A stretch of DNA of 64,000 bases from CBDCYS01 sp965226245 (GTDB lineage Bacteria > Acidobacteriota > Terriglobia > Bryobacterales > UBA6623): NCBI GenBank assembly GCA_965226245.1, contig CBDDCL010000015.1:4774001-4838000 (forward strand), written 5' to 3'. This document shows, in pieces, positions 50,776-59,862 of this stretch. The stretch's first letter is position 1. Each line of letters starts with the position of its first letter. A model generated the notes under the pieces. The model saw only the letters and a program-made list of their open reading frames with translations, made no database searches and was not told where the DNA came from. A program made the position numbers and the translations under genes.

Positions 50776-52953
50776 CTATTCAACCGCGATCGTCACCACA
50801 TTCGATTCGGCGCCGCCAACCCTGAGCGAGACCCCCACGGCATCACCGCTGGGGGCGCCGGCGGGCAGCCGCACGTTAACTTGGTAGAGTCCGATGAAGC
50901 CCGGAGCCAAACCGGCAAACAGGATGTCCGCCACGGCGCCGCCGATGAACACCTCGGGGCTGGCCGTGGTCTCCGAAAGCGGGTTCGAAACAGCCGCCTC
51001 GCCGCTCGCCGGGACATCCGTTACCCGGCCCAGGCCGTTGGCGAACACCTCGAGGAACTCCCCTTTTCTCGCCGGGCGGGAATTCGGCGACACGCCCGCC
51101 GGAGCCGCCAGCGCGCCGGAACCTGAGATCAGTATCGCCCCCTGCCCGGCGCCGGCCGGTCCAGTCGTGAATAATCCAGGGCTAAATCCCGCGACCGGAA
51201 CCGCCACCGGCTGACTGATATGCGGTCCGATGCGGACAGTCAAGCTCGCTTGGCGGCCGCTTCGCAAATCCCAAGGAATCTGTACATTGAGCTGGCCCGG
51301 CGAAGCAAAGAACAGCGGGGCGCGCAGCCCGTTCAAGAAGACCGTCGTGCCGCCCAGCATGCTCGGCAGCGGCCGGCCGGGAGTCGATTCCGTGTCCAGC
51401 GCCAGTCCCGTGCCAAAAACCGAGGCGATCATCCCCGGCGCCACGGCCGTCCCGGCGGTAAAGCTTGCCGCGTTCACGACACCGGCTGAGTTGACGGCCG
51501 GCGCCGTGGCGGGCGGGGCCCGCACGGGAAACTCGAAGACAGGCGCGGTTCCTCCCAGCAGGCGGGGGTTGACGACTTGGATCGCCGCGGTCCCTTCCGC
51601 TACCAGGTCGCGAGCGAAGATCGCCACTCGAAGATGCTGGTTATCAATGAAGCTCGTCGGACGCGGACTGGAGTTCCAGTGGACCTCGAGCCCTGGAACA
51701 AAGTTGGTCCCAACGACTGACAGCTCCAGACTCGCACCTCCCGCGACCGCACTCAAGGGGTAGTAGGAAGAAACTGCCGGGGAGACGCGGTCGGTGACCA
51801 CTCGATAGACGCGGTCTTGGTGTGACTCCGCGAAATAGAGTTCGCCGGCTTCGTCCTCGCCGAAACTGGTAAAGTCGAACGGAGTGACGCGGCGGTCCAG
51901 CTCCTTCCAGCCGTCCTCCACCTGGCCAGCCGCGAACAGCCTGCCACTGCAGTAGTCTCCGTAAATATAGACCCCTCTGAGCCGCGGAACCTCAACACCC
52001 CGGTAGCGATACCCGCCTATCACCGAGCAGCCTAAATCATGACTGTAGTGTCGAATCGGCCTTGTGAGCGACGCAGCGAAGCAGGCTTCTGGGAATAGGG
52101 GGCAATCCACCCCCTCGACCATTGGCCAGCCGTAGTTTTCGCCGCCTGAACTGCCGGCCGGCTGGAAATTAATTTCCTCGAAACGGTTCGCCCCGACATC
52201 CCCGATGAACAGGTCGCCGGTCACGCGGTCAAAGCTGAAGCGCCAGGGGTTGCGAAGCCCGTAGGCCCATATTTCCTCCCGTGCGCCTGGGCGGCCGACG
52301 AAGGGGTTGGATGGGGGAATCGCATAAGGCTCGCCGCGATTCACATCGATCCGCAGGATCTTGCCGAACAGGCTGTCCAGCTTGCCCGACCGATCTCCCC
52401 GCTCGTTTGGGGCGCCCCCGTCGCCGGTTGCTATGTAGAGGTAACCGTCCGGGCCGAACTGAAGCTGCCCCCCGTTATGGGTGCCGTCGGGTTGCTCAAA
52501 CGTCAGCAAGATCTTCTCGGAGTTTGGGTCGGCCACATTCGGATCATCCCGAGAGACGCTGAAGCGCGAGATCACGGTTTTGCCGAAGCCGCCGGAGCTG
52601 TCCGTGTAATCAAGAAAGAAATAGCCGTTGGTCTCGTAGTCCGGGTGAAAGGCAACGCCCAGCAAGCCGCGTTCCCCGCAGCAGCCGACTCGCGGCGTTA
52701 TGTCAAGGAACGGTTTCTCGAGCAGGCGCGTGCCATCGTGGATCCGGATGGGGCCGTCCTGGAGGTTGATGAACAGCCGGCCCGAGCCGTCACCCGCATG
52801 CGTGATCCCGACTGGGCGAAGCAAGTCGCGCGCGATTTCCTCGAAAACGAGTTCCTTGAGGATACCCGACTGGGCCACGAGCCGGTTGCCTGTCAGAGGG
52901 GACAAGCAACAGACCAAAACAGCAAATCGCGGGAGAAGGCTCTTCGAAGTCAC
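50776..52953 (-). CDS. GDH/HHIP-like PQQ-type dehydrogenase with IPT and TIGR03437-like C-terminus
   Basis: The 725-residue secreted protein has a signal peptide, then a six-bladed propeller of the soluble glucose dehydrogenase/HHIP family (RPVGITHAGDGSGRLFI, ERGLLGVAFHPDYETNG, NGGQLQFGPDGYLYIATGDG, WAYGLRNPWRFSFD, GENYGWPMVEG). About residues 400-480 look like an IPT/TIG sandwich (LELSVVGTNFVPGLEV). The last about 230 residues (VNAASFTAGTAVAPGMIASV, FGTGLA, QLNVQIPWD) match the TIGR03437 domain seen almost only in Solibacter-like bacteria. It probably oxidises a sugar with PQQ outside the cell; substrate unknown. Confidence 0.9.
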   Translation of the reverse strand: MTSKSLLPRFAVLVCCLSPLTGNRLVAQSGILKELVFEEIARDLLRPVGITHAGDGSGRLFINLQDGPIRIHDGTRLLEKPFLDITPRVGCCGERGLLGVAFHPDYETNGYFFLDYTDSSGGFGKTVISRFSVSRDDPNVADPNSEKILLTFEQPDGTHNGGQLQFGPDGYLYIATGDGGAPNERGDRSGKLDSLFGKILRIDVNRGEPYAIPPSNPFVGRPGAREEIWAYGLRNPWRFSFDRVTGDLFIGDVGANRFEEINFQPAGSSGGENYGWPMVEGVDCPLFPEACFAASLTRPIRHYSHDLGCSVIGGYRYRGVEVPRLRGVYIYGDYCSGRLFAAGQVEDGWKELDRRVTPFDFTSFGEDEAGELYFAESHQDRVYRVVTDRVSPAVSSYYPLSAVAGGASLELSVVGTNFVPGLEVHWNSSPRPTSFIDNQHLRVAIFARDLVAEGTAAIQVVNPRLLGGTAPVFEFPVRAPPATAPAVNSAGVVNAASFTAGTAVAPGMIASVFGTGLALDTESTPGRPLPSMLGGTTVFLNGLRAPLFFASPGQLNVQIPWDLRSGRQASLTVRIGPHISQPVAVPVAGFSPGLFTTGPAGAGQGAILISGSGALAAPAGVSPNSRPARKGEFLEVFANGLGRVTDVPASGEAAVSNPLSETTASPEVFIGGAVADILFAGLAPGFIGLYQVNVRLPAGAPSGDAVGVSLRVGGAESNVVTIAVE

Positions 52954-52966
52954 TTTAGTGTTTTTT

Positions 52967-53257
52967 TCATAGCCATCCGCCGGGATTGAAAGTCATCACC
53001 AGGGCCTCCCGGGCCAGGTGTTGCTCGAACCGCTTGCCGAGGTCTTCTTGTAAAAAAACGTTGACGGCCGCCATCGGGCCGGCGCCCTGCTCAGGGAATG
53101 TAGGAATCGCATCGAAATGAGTGTCTTCGACCACGATGTAGCTTCCTGGACTCACCAATGGCGCATACAAGCGCAACTCGTTCAGAACGTGGTTCATCTG
53201 ATGATGGGAATCGAGCGTAACGAGAACCGTCCTTCCTTCCCCCCTAAGGAGAACGCC
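52967..53257 (-). pseudogene. C-terminal remnant of a cephalosporin-hydroxylase-like methyltransferase
   Basis: The frame reads GRTVLVTLDSHHQMNHVLNE, then PGSYIVVEDTHFD and FEQHLAREALVMTFNPGGWL, the final third of CmcI/cephalosporin hydroxylase-like proteins (Rossmann methyltransferase fold). A stop codon precedes it at 53258-53260 and no upstream part exists, so the N-terminal SAM-binding half is lost. It lies 13 bp upstream of the GDH-like gene on the same strand. Confidence 0.72.
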
Positions 53258-53334
53258 TTATTGTAGCGCCGAAAACAACTGTCTCGAATACTACTCTAGT
53301 CATATGACCAGAGTTGGGTTCAACACCTGCGGGC

Positions 53335-54378
53335 TCAACACGGCACGGCGGAGGCGTGCAAGCGCGGACTTCCGTCCACGCCTCTGCTCTGCGTCGCCGG
53401 GCTTAGCAATTCCTTGGCGAACCGTACGACGAGATGCTGCGCCCAGAAGCGCGGGGCTTGCTTGGCGAGAAAGGCGACATGTCCGCCGTACTGTGTGGCG
53501 ACGAGCCGCAAAAAGGGATTTTGGGTGAATGCCGGGTTGTCGAACACTTCAAACGGAATAAAAGGGTCATCCTTGGCCTGGATCAGCAATGCGGGAACGC
53601 GAATGTGCTCGAGAAATCTCGATGACGACGACTGATGGTAGTAATCATCCGCATCTCGAAAGCCAAAAGCCGGGGCGGTGACGATATCATCGAACTCGTA
53701 GATACTGCCGGCGGCGTCGGGCCGCAGCGAAGAAAACCGCTCGGGCATGATCCGTTGCTTGGCGCGCACGGTTCGGCGCAACTGACGCAGGAACCGCCGT
53801 TCGTAAAGGCGGTTCCTGGGTATCCCAAGATGCCGCGCGCACTGCCCCAGCCGGATCGGAACCGAAACCCCGCATACTCCCTTGACGTGGCTGGGTGGCT
53901 GGCCGCCCCACTCACCGGCAGCCTTGAGAATCATATTTCCGCCCATCGAAAATCCCGCCAGCACGAGCGGCCGCGGCGCGAGTTGCTGAACAACACTGTG
54001 CAAGTCTTCGGTCAAGCCGGAATGGTAGAGCGTTGGCGCCAGGTGTTCCGTGCCACCGCAGTTGCGCACATTGAGACGAACGACACTGATGCCCGCCTCG
54101 AGGGCGGCTTGGGCCAGATGGAGCATGTAGGGCGCCTCGCTCGACGCCGTCAAGCCGTGGACCGCGACGATCGTCCCACTGGCTTCCCCATCGGGGCGGG
54201 CGTCCAAATGAGCCAATACTTTCACATCGGGGGACGTTTGAAAATATTTCTCTTCGCAAAGCCACTGCCCCCCGCCAAACGGCGAGGGCCAGTAGCGCGC
54301 GACGATGGTTTGGAGATCGCCGTTCCTCAAAAGAGGCCGGTACGGATTGGCGCCGATCAGTGAGGGGCTAGCCCGCAT
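53335..54378 (-). CDS. YheT-like alpha/beta-fold hydrolase
   Basis: The 347-residue protein starts with the family opening ANPYRPLLRNGDLQTIVARY and then holds IVAVHGLTASSEAPYM, VRLNVRNCGGTEHLAPTLYHSG, the nucleophile elbow GFSMGGNM and, near the end, the His in YGGHVAFLA; the Asp is probably in AKDDPFIP. These fit the YheT/ABHD1-3 esterase group, which acts on fatty-acyl esters. The C-terminal about 30 residues after FAKELL are extra. It is followed upstream by a large palindromic repeat. Confidence 0.9.
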   Translation of the reverse strand: MRASPSLIGANPYRPLLRNGDLQTIVARYWPSPFGGGQWLCEEKYFQTSPDVKVLAHLDARPDGEASGTIVAVHGLTASSEAPYMLHLAQAALEAGISVVRLNVRNCGGTEHLAPTLYHSGLTEDLHSVVQQLAPRPLVLAGFSMGGNMILKAAGEWGGQPPSHVKGVCGVSVPIRLGQCARHLGIPRNRLYERRFLRQLRRTVRAKQRIMPERFSSLRPDAAGSIYEFDDIVTAPAFGFRDADDYYHQSSSSRFLEHIRVPALLIQAKDDPFIPFEVFDNPAFTQNPFLRLVATQYGGHVAFLAKQAPRFWAQHLVVRFAKELLSPATQSRGVDGSPRLHASAVPC

Positions 54379-54413
54379 TTCTCACCACTTGACGGCCGGG
54401 TCTCGGTTCCCGG

Positions 54414-54584
54414 CGTGGCGCGGGCCCCCAGGCCTGCCGCGTCGAGACTCCTCTCGACGCCTGTTTGGAACGGTTTGCGGCGGCGCCAATAGAGCAAGCG
54501 GTTCTGTTCGATCTTGGGTGCTGGATGAGCAGCACAAGCGCCGGCAGGAGTGCTGGCGCGGCAGGCCTGGGGGCCCGCGCCACG
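54414..54584. repeat. Palindromic element with perfect 28-bp arms
   Basis: 54414-54441 (cgtggcgcgggcccccaggc...) and 54557-54584 are exact complements. Similarity continues inward more weakly (actcct shared in both arms). There is no gene within. It sits between a YheT-like gene and a thioredoxin gene, both on the minus strand, and differs in sequence from the palindromes at 12018 and 14353. Confidence 0.85.
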
Positions 54585-54678
54585 TCGCGCCTCGCCGTTC
54601 GGTGAGACATGCGGTCTTGGCGTGGAAGATTCGCTGGACAACGGGCTCCCGGGGAATGCAGAACTTCAGGGCCACGGC

Positions 54679-55221
54679 TTACGAGGAAGGTTTCTTGCCT
54701 TTGGCCGGTTCTTTCAATAGGGCTTCCACGGCCGCGCGAATGTTGTTGGCTTGGTCCGCGAAGAACCTCCTGTCCCCGCCCTCGTGCTCTTCCCGGATGT
54801 TTCCGTCGCGGTCAATGAAAAACAGATAAGGAACGTAGAAGCGGGCCATGACGGAGATCTCGGCGAACCCGGTGCAATCCGCGCGCGTCCCCAGTGCCAG
54901 CGGAAACTTGGCGCCGAAGTTCTTAGCGAAAGTGTCCAGATTCCCGGCTGCGGAAGGATTGATCGCCACGCCCACAATTTCAAAGCCCTGTGGTTTCAAC
55001 TGGTCATAAATCGGGCCGAGGATGCGCGTGGTCGTCTGGCAGTGAGCGCAGTCGGTGGAAAAGAACATCATCATCACGACTTTTCCGCGCAACTGATCGA
55101 GCGAGAGGCTCTCTCCCGCGGAGGTCCTCACGGTCATCGCGGGCGCCGCCCTGGGTACGTCGCCCGCGGCCAGCGGCAGTATAGTGACGAACAAAAGCGC
55201 CAGACTTCTTACGGCATTCAT
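54679..55221 (-). CDS. TlpA-like thioredoxin-fold protein, exported
   Basis: The 180-residue protein has a signal peptide (LALLFVTILPLAAG) and a TlpA/AhpC-type thioredoxin domain: LDQLRGKVVMMMFFSTDCAHC with the CxxC pair (CAHC), VGVAINPSA, and VPYLFFIDRDGNI containing the cis-Pro. An extra Cys lies at about residue 125 (ADCTGF). It would reduce disulfides in the envelope, for example during cytochrome c maturation, which suits a genome rich in haem proteins. The C-terminus is Lys-rich. Single gene. Confidence 0.88.
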   Translation of the reverse strand: MNAVRSLALLFVTILPLAAGDVPRAAPAMTVRTSAGESLSLDQLRGKVVMMMFFSTDCAHCQTTTRILGPIYDQLKPQGFEIVGVAINPSAAGNLDTFAKNFGAKFPLALGTRADCTGFAEISVMARFYVPYLFFIDRDGNIREEHEGGDRRFFADQANNIRAAVEALLKEPAKGKKPSS

Positions 55222-55283
55222 ATTCTTTCCTCGTGAGTGCGATGCAATGAATTCGGCGAGCGTTCTCCGGGGATTCGGCCTCG

Positions 55284-56627
55284 CTACGGAAATGCCTTCG
55301 CGATCCGCCCGGCGTTCGTTTTCAATCTATCATTCGGCAGACCTTCAATGCTAGTAAAGGTTCGTCCATTTAAGGTAAGGACAAAGCCGCCCTTGTCACT
55401 ATGGCCGACAACTTGGCCGGCTGAAGTCTCCTCGACGTTCGATGGCAGCCACTTCCTTTCGCAGATCTTCCGGTACAACTCAAAGTAGCGCCGTGCCCGC
55501 TCCGGGCTTGACCATTCGACCGCGTAAGCCAGCACGGCTTGGCCGCTGGCCTTGTTTTCCCGCAGCTTGTAGTAAGCGCCCCGCCAGTGCGGCGAGAGTT
55601 CCCGGGCTTCTTCCTCGCCGATAAACTGCTTGAGAAGAATCGAGTGATCCCACTGGCCGACTTCCCCCTGCGATAGGGTCTTGTAGCCGCGGCCCAGCCT
55701 CACCTTCGGAATGCGCGGCTTGGTGGGGATTCGCTGCCCGAAATAGGCCTCGGGATCAAGAATCTGCTGGGAAGAAACCGGTGGCTTGCGAAAGACTTCG
55801 CTGAACCCGGCTGCCCCGTGCTTCTCAATGACGGCCTGCTGGAACAACAGTCCTTCGGTGTAGGGAAACAGCAACGACTCTCGTATGTAGAGCGGCGCTG
55901 ACGAGTAAGTCGGGTACTGCCCGGCTTCGAAGCGAGATGCACTGGCCGCCGTAACGGCCAGCAACGGTGATTCCAGCATCGATTTGCCGCTCTGCCGCAT
56001 GGCGTACTCGACCATGATCCAGGAAGCCTGTCCTTCGAGCACCGCCGCTCGCGCCAGGTCTCCGTCGGCGCCGCGGGATTTACTCAGGTACTTGCCAAGA
56101 TCGAAGTGCTGGTCCGCCAAAGCGTGGGCCAGCTCGTGAACCAGAGCGACTTCCTGAAGGTCCTCGGGAGTCCACGTCGCCAAGTAAAGCTCTTTCGTCT
56201 GATAGTCGTAGAGTGCCGTGGCCTGTTCGGTCAGAACGTCGATGTATTGTTTGGCCAGATCGAAATCTTCACCGACGAAACCAAACATCTTCAGTGTCAG
56301 CTCTTCCGCTCGAATTTCCTCCGGGGTCGTCTCCTCTTTCAGCCTCCTTTCGACCAGATCTCGGATCTCCTCCCGCGTGATGATCGATCTCTTGATGGGA
56401 CGCGTCAGTTCGAGGCCCGTCATCTTGCTCATCTCGGCGAGCATTTCGTCGATCCGGGCGAAGAGTCGCGCACCTTTTTCCGGCCCTAGTTCAGCGTCCC
56501 GCGGAGCAGCCGGCGACGAGACGGCGACGAAAAAGAGGACGAGGAACAGCCCCGCGAACCAGAGCCGGCTGGAGCTCCAACTCGAGCGGACCCGGTCAAT
56601 CTGGTTTGGAGAGACGCAGGGCGCCAT
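55284..56627 (-). CDS. Exported zinc metallopeptidase (HExxH)
   Basis: I start the 447-residue protein at the ATG at 56627, which puts a signal anchor (LWFAGLFLVLFFVAVSSPA) near residues 22-40; the open frame reaches 57035 but the extra part has no family look. The zinc motif VHELAHALADQHF is clear, and about 45 residues on the Glu of AAVLEGQASWIMVEY is the third ligand, as in gluzincins. The rest is helical, then a beta domain at the C-terminus. Substrate unknown. It is divergent from the ACIII-like operon. Confidence 0.8.
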   Translation of the reverse strand: MAPCVSPNQIDRVRSSWSSSRLWFAGLFLVLFFVAVSSPAAPRDAELGPEKGARLFARIDEMLAEMSKMTGLELTRPIKRSIITREEIRDLVERRLKEETTPEEIRAEELTLKMFGFVGEDFDLAKQYIDVLTEQATALYDYQTKELYLATWTPEDLQEVALVHELAHALADQHFDLGKYLSKSRGADGDLARAAVLEGQASWIMVEYAMRQSGKSMLESPLLAVTAASASRFEAGQYPTYSSAPLYIRESLLFPYTEGLLFQQAVIEKHGAAGFSEVFRKPPVSSQQILDPEAYFGQRIPTKPRIPKVRLGRGYKTLSQGEVGQWDHSILLKQFIGEEEARELSPHWRGAYYKLRENKASGQAVLAYAVEWSSPERARRYFELYRKICERKWLPSNVEETSAGQVVGHSDKGGFVLTLNGRTFTSIEGLPNDRLKTNAGRIAKAFP

Positions 56628-57145
56628 GCCCGCTCCTATGCCTCCGGAACGTGAACCTTGATCTGGAACGGCACACTCGGGAATAGGTGAAAATTCCATG
56701 TTTTGCAAAATGATTCTGGAGCTTCTGAAGACCCACAGAACGGACGCCGAAAGAGCGGACAACGATGAGTACCAACCTCTCCACTCTGAGTCTTGCACAC
56801 TTAGACGGCGGCTACGATTCGAGGTTTCAACCCGCGCCGTCACCGCGGCTCCGCAGGGTTGTGCCAGAAAACCGAAGCGGCGGAGCAGAAGAATGTGACA
56901 GACTTTGAATGCCGCGAAAGTTCCAGCACGCGGCTGACAAGGCCGGCCACCGGAGAGCGGCGTATTCTCTTCCGAAAGCAGCGTGCACAACCTTTGCTCC
57001 TGGCAAACGCAACACATTATCGGCGTTCCCGGCACCGCTTGTCGTCTACATTCACGAACGCAGTCTTTTCACACTATGCCCCCACGAATCGGCACTGGCC
57101 TTCTGATTACTATATTCTGTAGATCAAGGTGCATGTGCCGTTTGT
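56628..57145. other. Divergent intergenic region upstream of the ACIII-like operon
   Basis: No gene is supported. Both the metallopeptidase (minus) and the cytochrome-led operon (plus) should be driven from here. An AT-rich tattactatattctgta-like segment at about 57103-57120 is a candidate -10 area for the operon, but no matching -35 stands out. Confidence 0.4.
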
Positions 57146-57604
57146 ATGTTTCTGATCGCCCTAGCTCTGCTTTGTGTACCCGTGTTCGGCCAGCAGCAAC
57201 CCATTGACTTCCCTCACAACGTACACATTGCAGAGGGGCTGGAGTGCATCGACTGCCACAGCACGGTCGACACCAGGGCGGCGGCGGCTCTGCCTTCGGT
57301 TCGGAAGTGCATGCTGTGTCATGAGAAGGTAGCGACGGACGGACCTGGGGTGAGGGTCCTTCGCGACTACGCGGAAAAACGCCGCGAGGTGCCTTGGGTG
57401 CGAGTCTATGAGTTCGCGGAGTCAGCACATGTGAAGTTTCGTCACGCACCCCATATCCGGGCGAAGATCGCTTGCGGGACGTGCCATGGGAGTGTCGAGA
57501 AAATGACGACCGCCACGCGGGTTGTCAACCACACGATGGGAACTTGCGTGAGCTGCCATCGGGAGAATCAGGCCAGCGACGATTGCGCCGTTTGCCATTA
57601 CTAA
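57146..57604 (+). CDS. actA: Pentahaem cytochrome c, ACIII-like subunit A
   Basis: The 152-residue protein has a signal peptide (FLIALALLCVPVFG) and five CxxCH motifs (CIDCH, CMLCH, CGTCH, CVSCH, CAVCH), the last two residues from the C-terminus. It opens FPHNVHIAEGLECIDCH, like class III/c7 and ActA cytochromes. It is the first gene of a six-gene set matching alternative complex III, where subunit A takes electrons from the quinol-oxidising core. It lacks the membrane anchor region of longer ActA proteins apart from its signal segment. Confidence 0.85.
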   Translation: MFLIALALLCVPVFGQQQPIDFPHNVHIAEGLECIDCHSTVDTRAAAALPSVRKCMLCHEKVATDGPGVRVLRDYAEKRREVPWVRVYEFAESAHVKFRHAPHIRAKIACGTCHGSVEKMTTATRVVNHTMGTCVSCHRENQASDDCAVCHY

Positions 57605-57625
57605 GAAACTTCTACGAGATCGACG

Positions 57626-59803
57626 ATGGAGCGACGAAATTTCTTCAAGCTGGTCGGAACGGCCTCGGGCGGGGTCATCACCGGCGCCTGCGGCAAGCAG
57701 GCCGCGCAGCTCATTCCGCTGCTGGTGCCGGAAAAGGAGATTGTTCCCGGCGTCGAGGAATGGCGCCCCAGCGTTTGCAGGGAATGCAGCGCCGGCTGCG
57801 GCACGATCGTCCGCGTGATGGAATCCGAGCGCGAGATCGAGCTGGAGGGCGAACGGGTTCGCGAACGGATCGCAGCCATCAAGAAGATTGAGGGGAATCC
57901 ACTCGACCCTGTCAGTGGCGGTAGACTCTGCGCGCGTGGACAGGCAGCGGTTCAATCCCTCTATCACCCGGACCGCCTGCGAGGCCCCCAAAAACACTCC
58001 GGTGCGAAAGGAGAGCCGAACTTCGGGCCGGTTTCGTGGGATCAAGCGCTCGGAGAAGCGGCTGCTCTACTCTCGCGAGCGGTTGAAAACGATCCCGCCG
58101 GGATTGTTTATCTCTCACGGCCGCAGGCTGGCTCGCGGGCTGTCGTGGTCGACCGATTTCTGAAAGCCCTCGGGGCCGGCCCGGCCTCGACGACGGGCCT
58201 GTGCGACTTTACGATCGAACGCAAAGCGTCGGAGCTGGTTTACGGCTGGAGCGGAGTGCCGGTCTATGAGATTCAGGACGCGACCTACGTGCTGGGGTTG
58301 GGCGCGGACTTTCTCGGCGGATGGGTCTCACCCGTTTTCTACGCCCGACGCTTCGGTCACCTGCGGCAGGGACGGCCCGGACTGAGGGGGAAACTCGTCC
58401 ACGCCGAATCCCGCTTCTCGCAAACCGGGTGGAGCGCGGACGAATGGCTGCCGGTGGCTCCGGGAGGCGAGCACGCTCTGGCTCTGGCGATCGGCCACCT
58501 GCTGTTGAAAGAGGGTTGGGCTCGATCGCCCGAAGCCGTTCCCGAGGCGGTTCGGGAGACTTTCGAGTCGGTGGACTTCGATAGGGCGGCGGCAATCGCC
58601 GGGCTCGAGCCCCGCCGGATACGCCGCGTGACACAGGAACTGGCGGAATCCTCCGCTCCATTGGTCGTGCCGGGGGCCTCAATCGTGCGCACAAACTCCC
58701 TGGACGCTGTCGTTGCCGGAAGCGCTCTCAACCTCCTGCTGGCCAACGTGGGGCGGAAAGGTGGAGTACGCAGGCCGTCGACGGGCCCGGAGTTTGAAGC
58801 AAGCCTGCCGCAATACCATGACCTCCAGGAAAGGGCGGCGGGTGCTGAATTGGTGCTCTTGGACGGCACTAACCCCGCCTACGCATCACCTGCCTCCGCC
58901 GAGCTATTGACGAAGGCCAAGGCCGTCATCAGCTTTTCGCCGTTTATCGACGACAGCTCGGCTTACGCGGATCTGCTTTTGCCCGACCACGCAGCGCTGG
59001 AGGCGAGCGCCGTGGTATCCCCGGCGGTAACAACCGGGCCGTCGTTAACCGGCGCGCCCGCCTTCGTCCGGCCGCTCTACAATACGCGTTCCACCGAGGA
59101 TGTGCTGGTTGACCTCGCCAAGCGGGTGGAGAAACCGATCCAGGGCTACACGGCGGCTGACGCTTTCAAAGCTGCCTTCGAGAGTCAGCAGCTCGGCGCG
59201 GAGTGGCCGGCCGCGGCGGAGTTTGTGAGCTACTGCCAGCGCCAGGGGGGGTGGTGGTCCGAGCGGGCGCCGGTGGACGGAAAGCCGGCGCTTCAGAGCA
59301 TCTCGGGTCTGGCTGAGCCGCGGGTCGAAGGAGAGCCAAGCGAATACCCGTTCCATTTTCAGCCCTATCCTTCGCTACAGTTCGGCGACGGCTCGGGAGC
59401 GAACCTGCCCTGGCTGCAGGAGATGCCGGATCCGACTTCGAGCGCTATGTGGAGCTTGCCGCTGGAGATCGATCCCCGCACCGCCGAAAGGCTTGGCGTC
59501 TCGAACGGCGACTTTGTTCGCGTCACTTCCGCCGCGGGCTCGCTCGAGGCCCCGGCGTACGTGAATCCGGCGGCGATTCCGGGCGTGGTCAGCATGGCCA
59601 TCGGTCAAGGCCATACACACTATGGCCGTTACGCGTCGGGCCGCGGAGCAAACCCGCTGGCGATCGTGGCGGCGGCTCGGGAGAAGACTACGGGCGTGCC
59701 GGCATTCGGTTCGACAAGGGTGCGGCTGGAAAAACTAGACGGCAAGCGAGGGCTGGTCCAGTTCTCCAGGGTCGATCGCGACGTCCGTCCCCAGAGATTG
59801 TGA
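57626..59803 (+). CDS. Molybdopterin-oxidoreductase-type subunit, ACIII-like subunit B (N-terminal part)
   Basis: The 725-residue protein begins MERRNFFKLVGTASGG, a Tat-type signal, with a lipobox-like Cys at residue 22. A CxxCxxxC motif (Cys51, 54, 58) plus Cys102 (GGRLCARGQ) forms a ferredoxin-type cluster site, followed by the molybdopterin-binding folds (WDQALGEAAALL, SFSPFIDDSSAYADLLLPDH, and SNGDFVRVTSAAGSLEAPAY in the C-terminal domain). In described ACIII this part is fused to the FeS part and has lost cofactors. Here it is separate and keeps the four cysteines. Whether it binds molybdenum is not shown. Confidence 0.85.
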   Translation: MERRNFFKLVGTASGGVITGACGKQAAQLIPLLVPEKEIVPGVEEWRPSVCRECSAGCGTIVRVMESEREIELEGERVRERIAAIKKIEGNPLDPVSGGRLCARGQAAVQSLYHPDRLRGPQKHSGAKGEPNFGPVSWDQALGEAAALLSRAVENDPAGIVYLSRPQAGSRAVVVDRFLKALGAGPASTTGLCDFTIERKASELVYGWSGVPVYEIQDATYVLGLGADFLGGWVSPVFYARRFGHLRQGRPGLRGKLVHAESRFSQTGWSADEWLPVAPGGEHALALAIGHLLLKEGWARSPEAVPEAVRETFESVDFDRAAAIAGLEPRRIRRVTQELAESSAPLVVPGASIVRTNSLDAVVAGSALNLLLANVGRKGGVRRPSTGPEFEASLPQYHDLQERAAGAELVLLDGTNPAYASPASAELLTKAKAVISFSPFIDDSSAYADLLLPDHAALEASAVVSPAVTTGPSLTGAPAFVRPLYNTRSTEDVLVDLAKRVEKPIQGYTAADAFKAAFESQQLGAEWPAAAEFVSYCQRQGGWWSERAPVDGKPALQSISGLAEPRVEGEPSEYPFHFQPYPSLQFGDGSGANLPWLQEMPDPTSSAMWSLPLEIDPRTAERLGVSNGDFVRVTSAAGSLEAPAYVNPAAIPGVVSMAIGQGHTHYGRYASGRGANPLAIVAAAREKTTGVPAFGSTRVRLEKLDGKRGLVQFSRVDRDVRPQRL

Positions 59804-59862
59804 GGGAAGGGCTCGACCGCAGCCGGCAACAACAGCGACACGGAACAACGGAGAAACCAATC

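Noticed and set aside
53304..53528. Plus-strand ORF beside the YheT-like gene
   Set aside because: Arg-rich shadow of the minus-strand hydrolase C-terminal coding region with no family resemblance.
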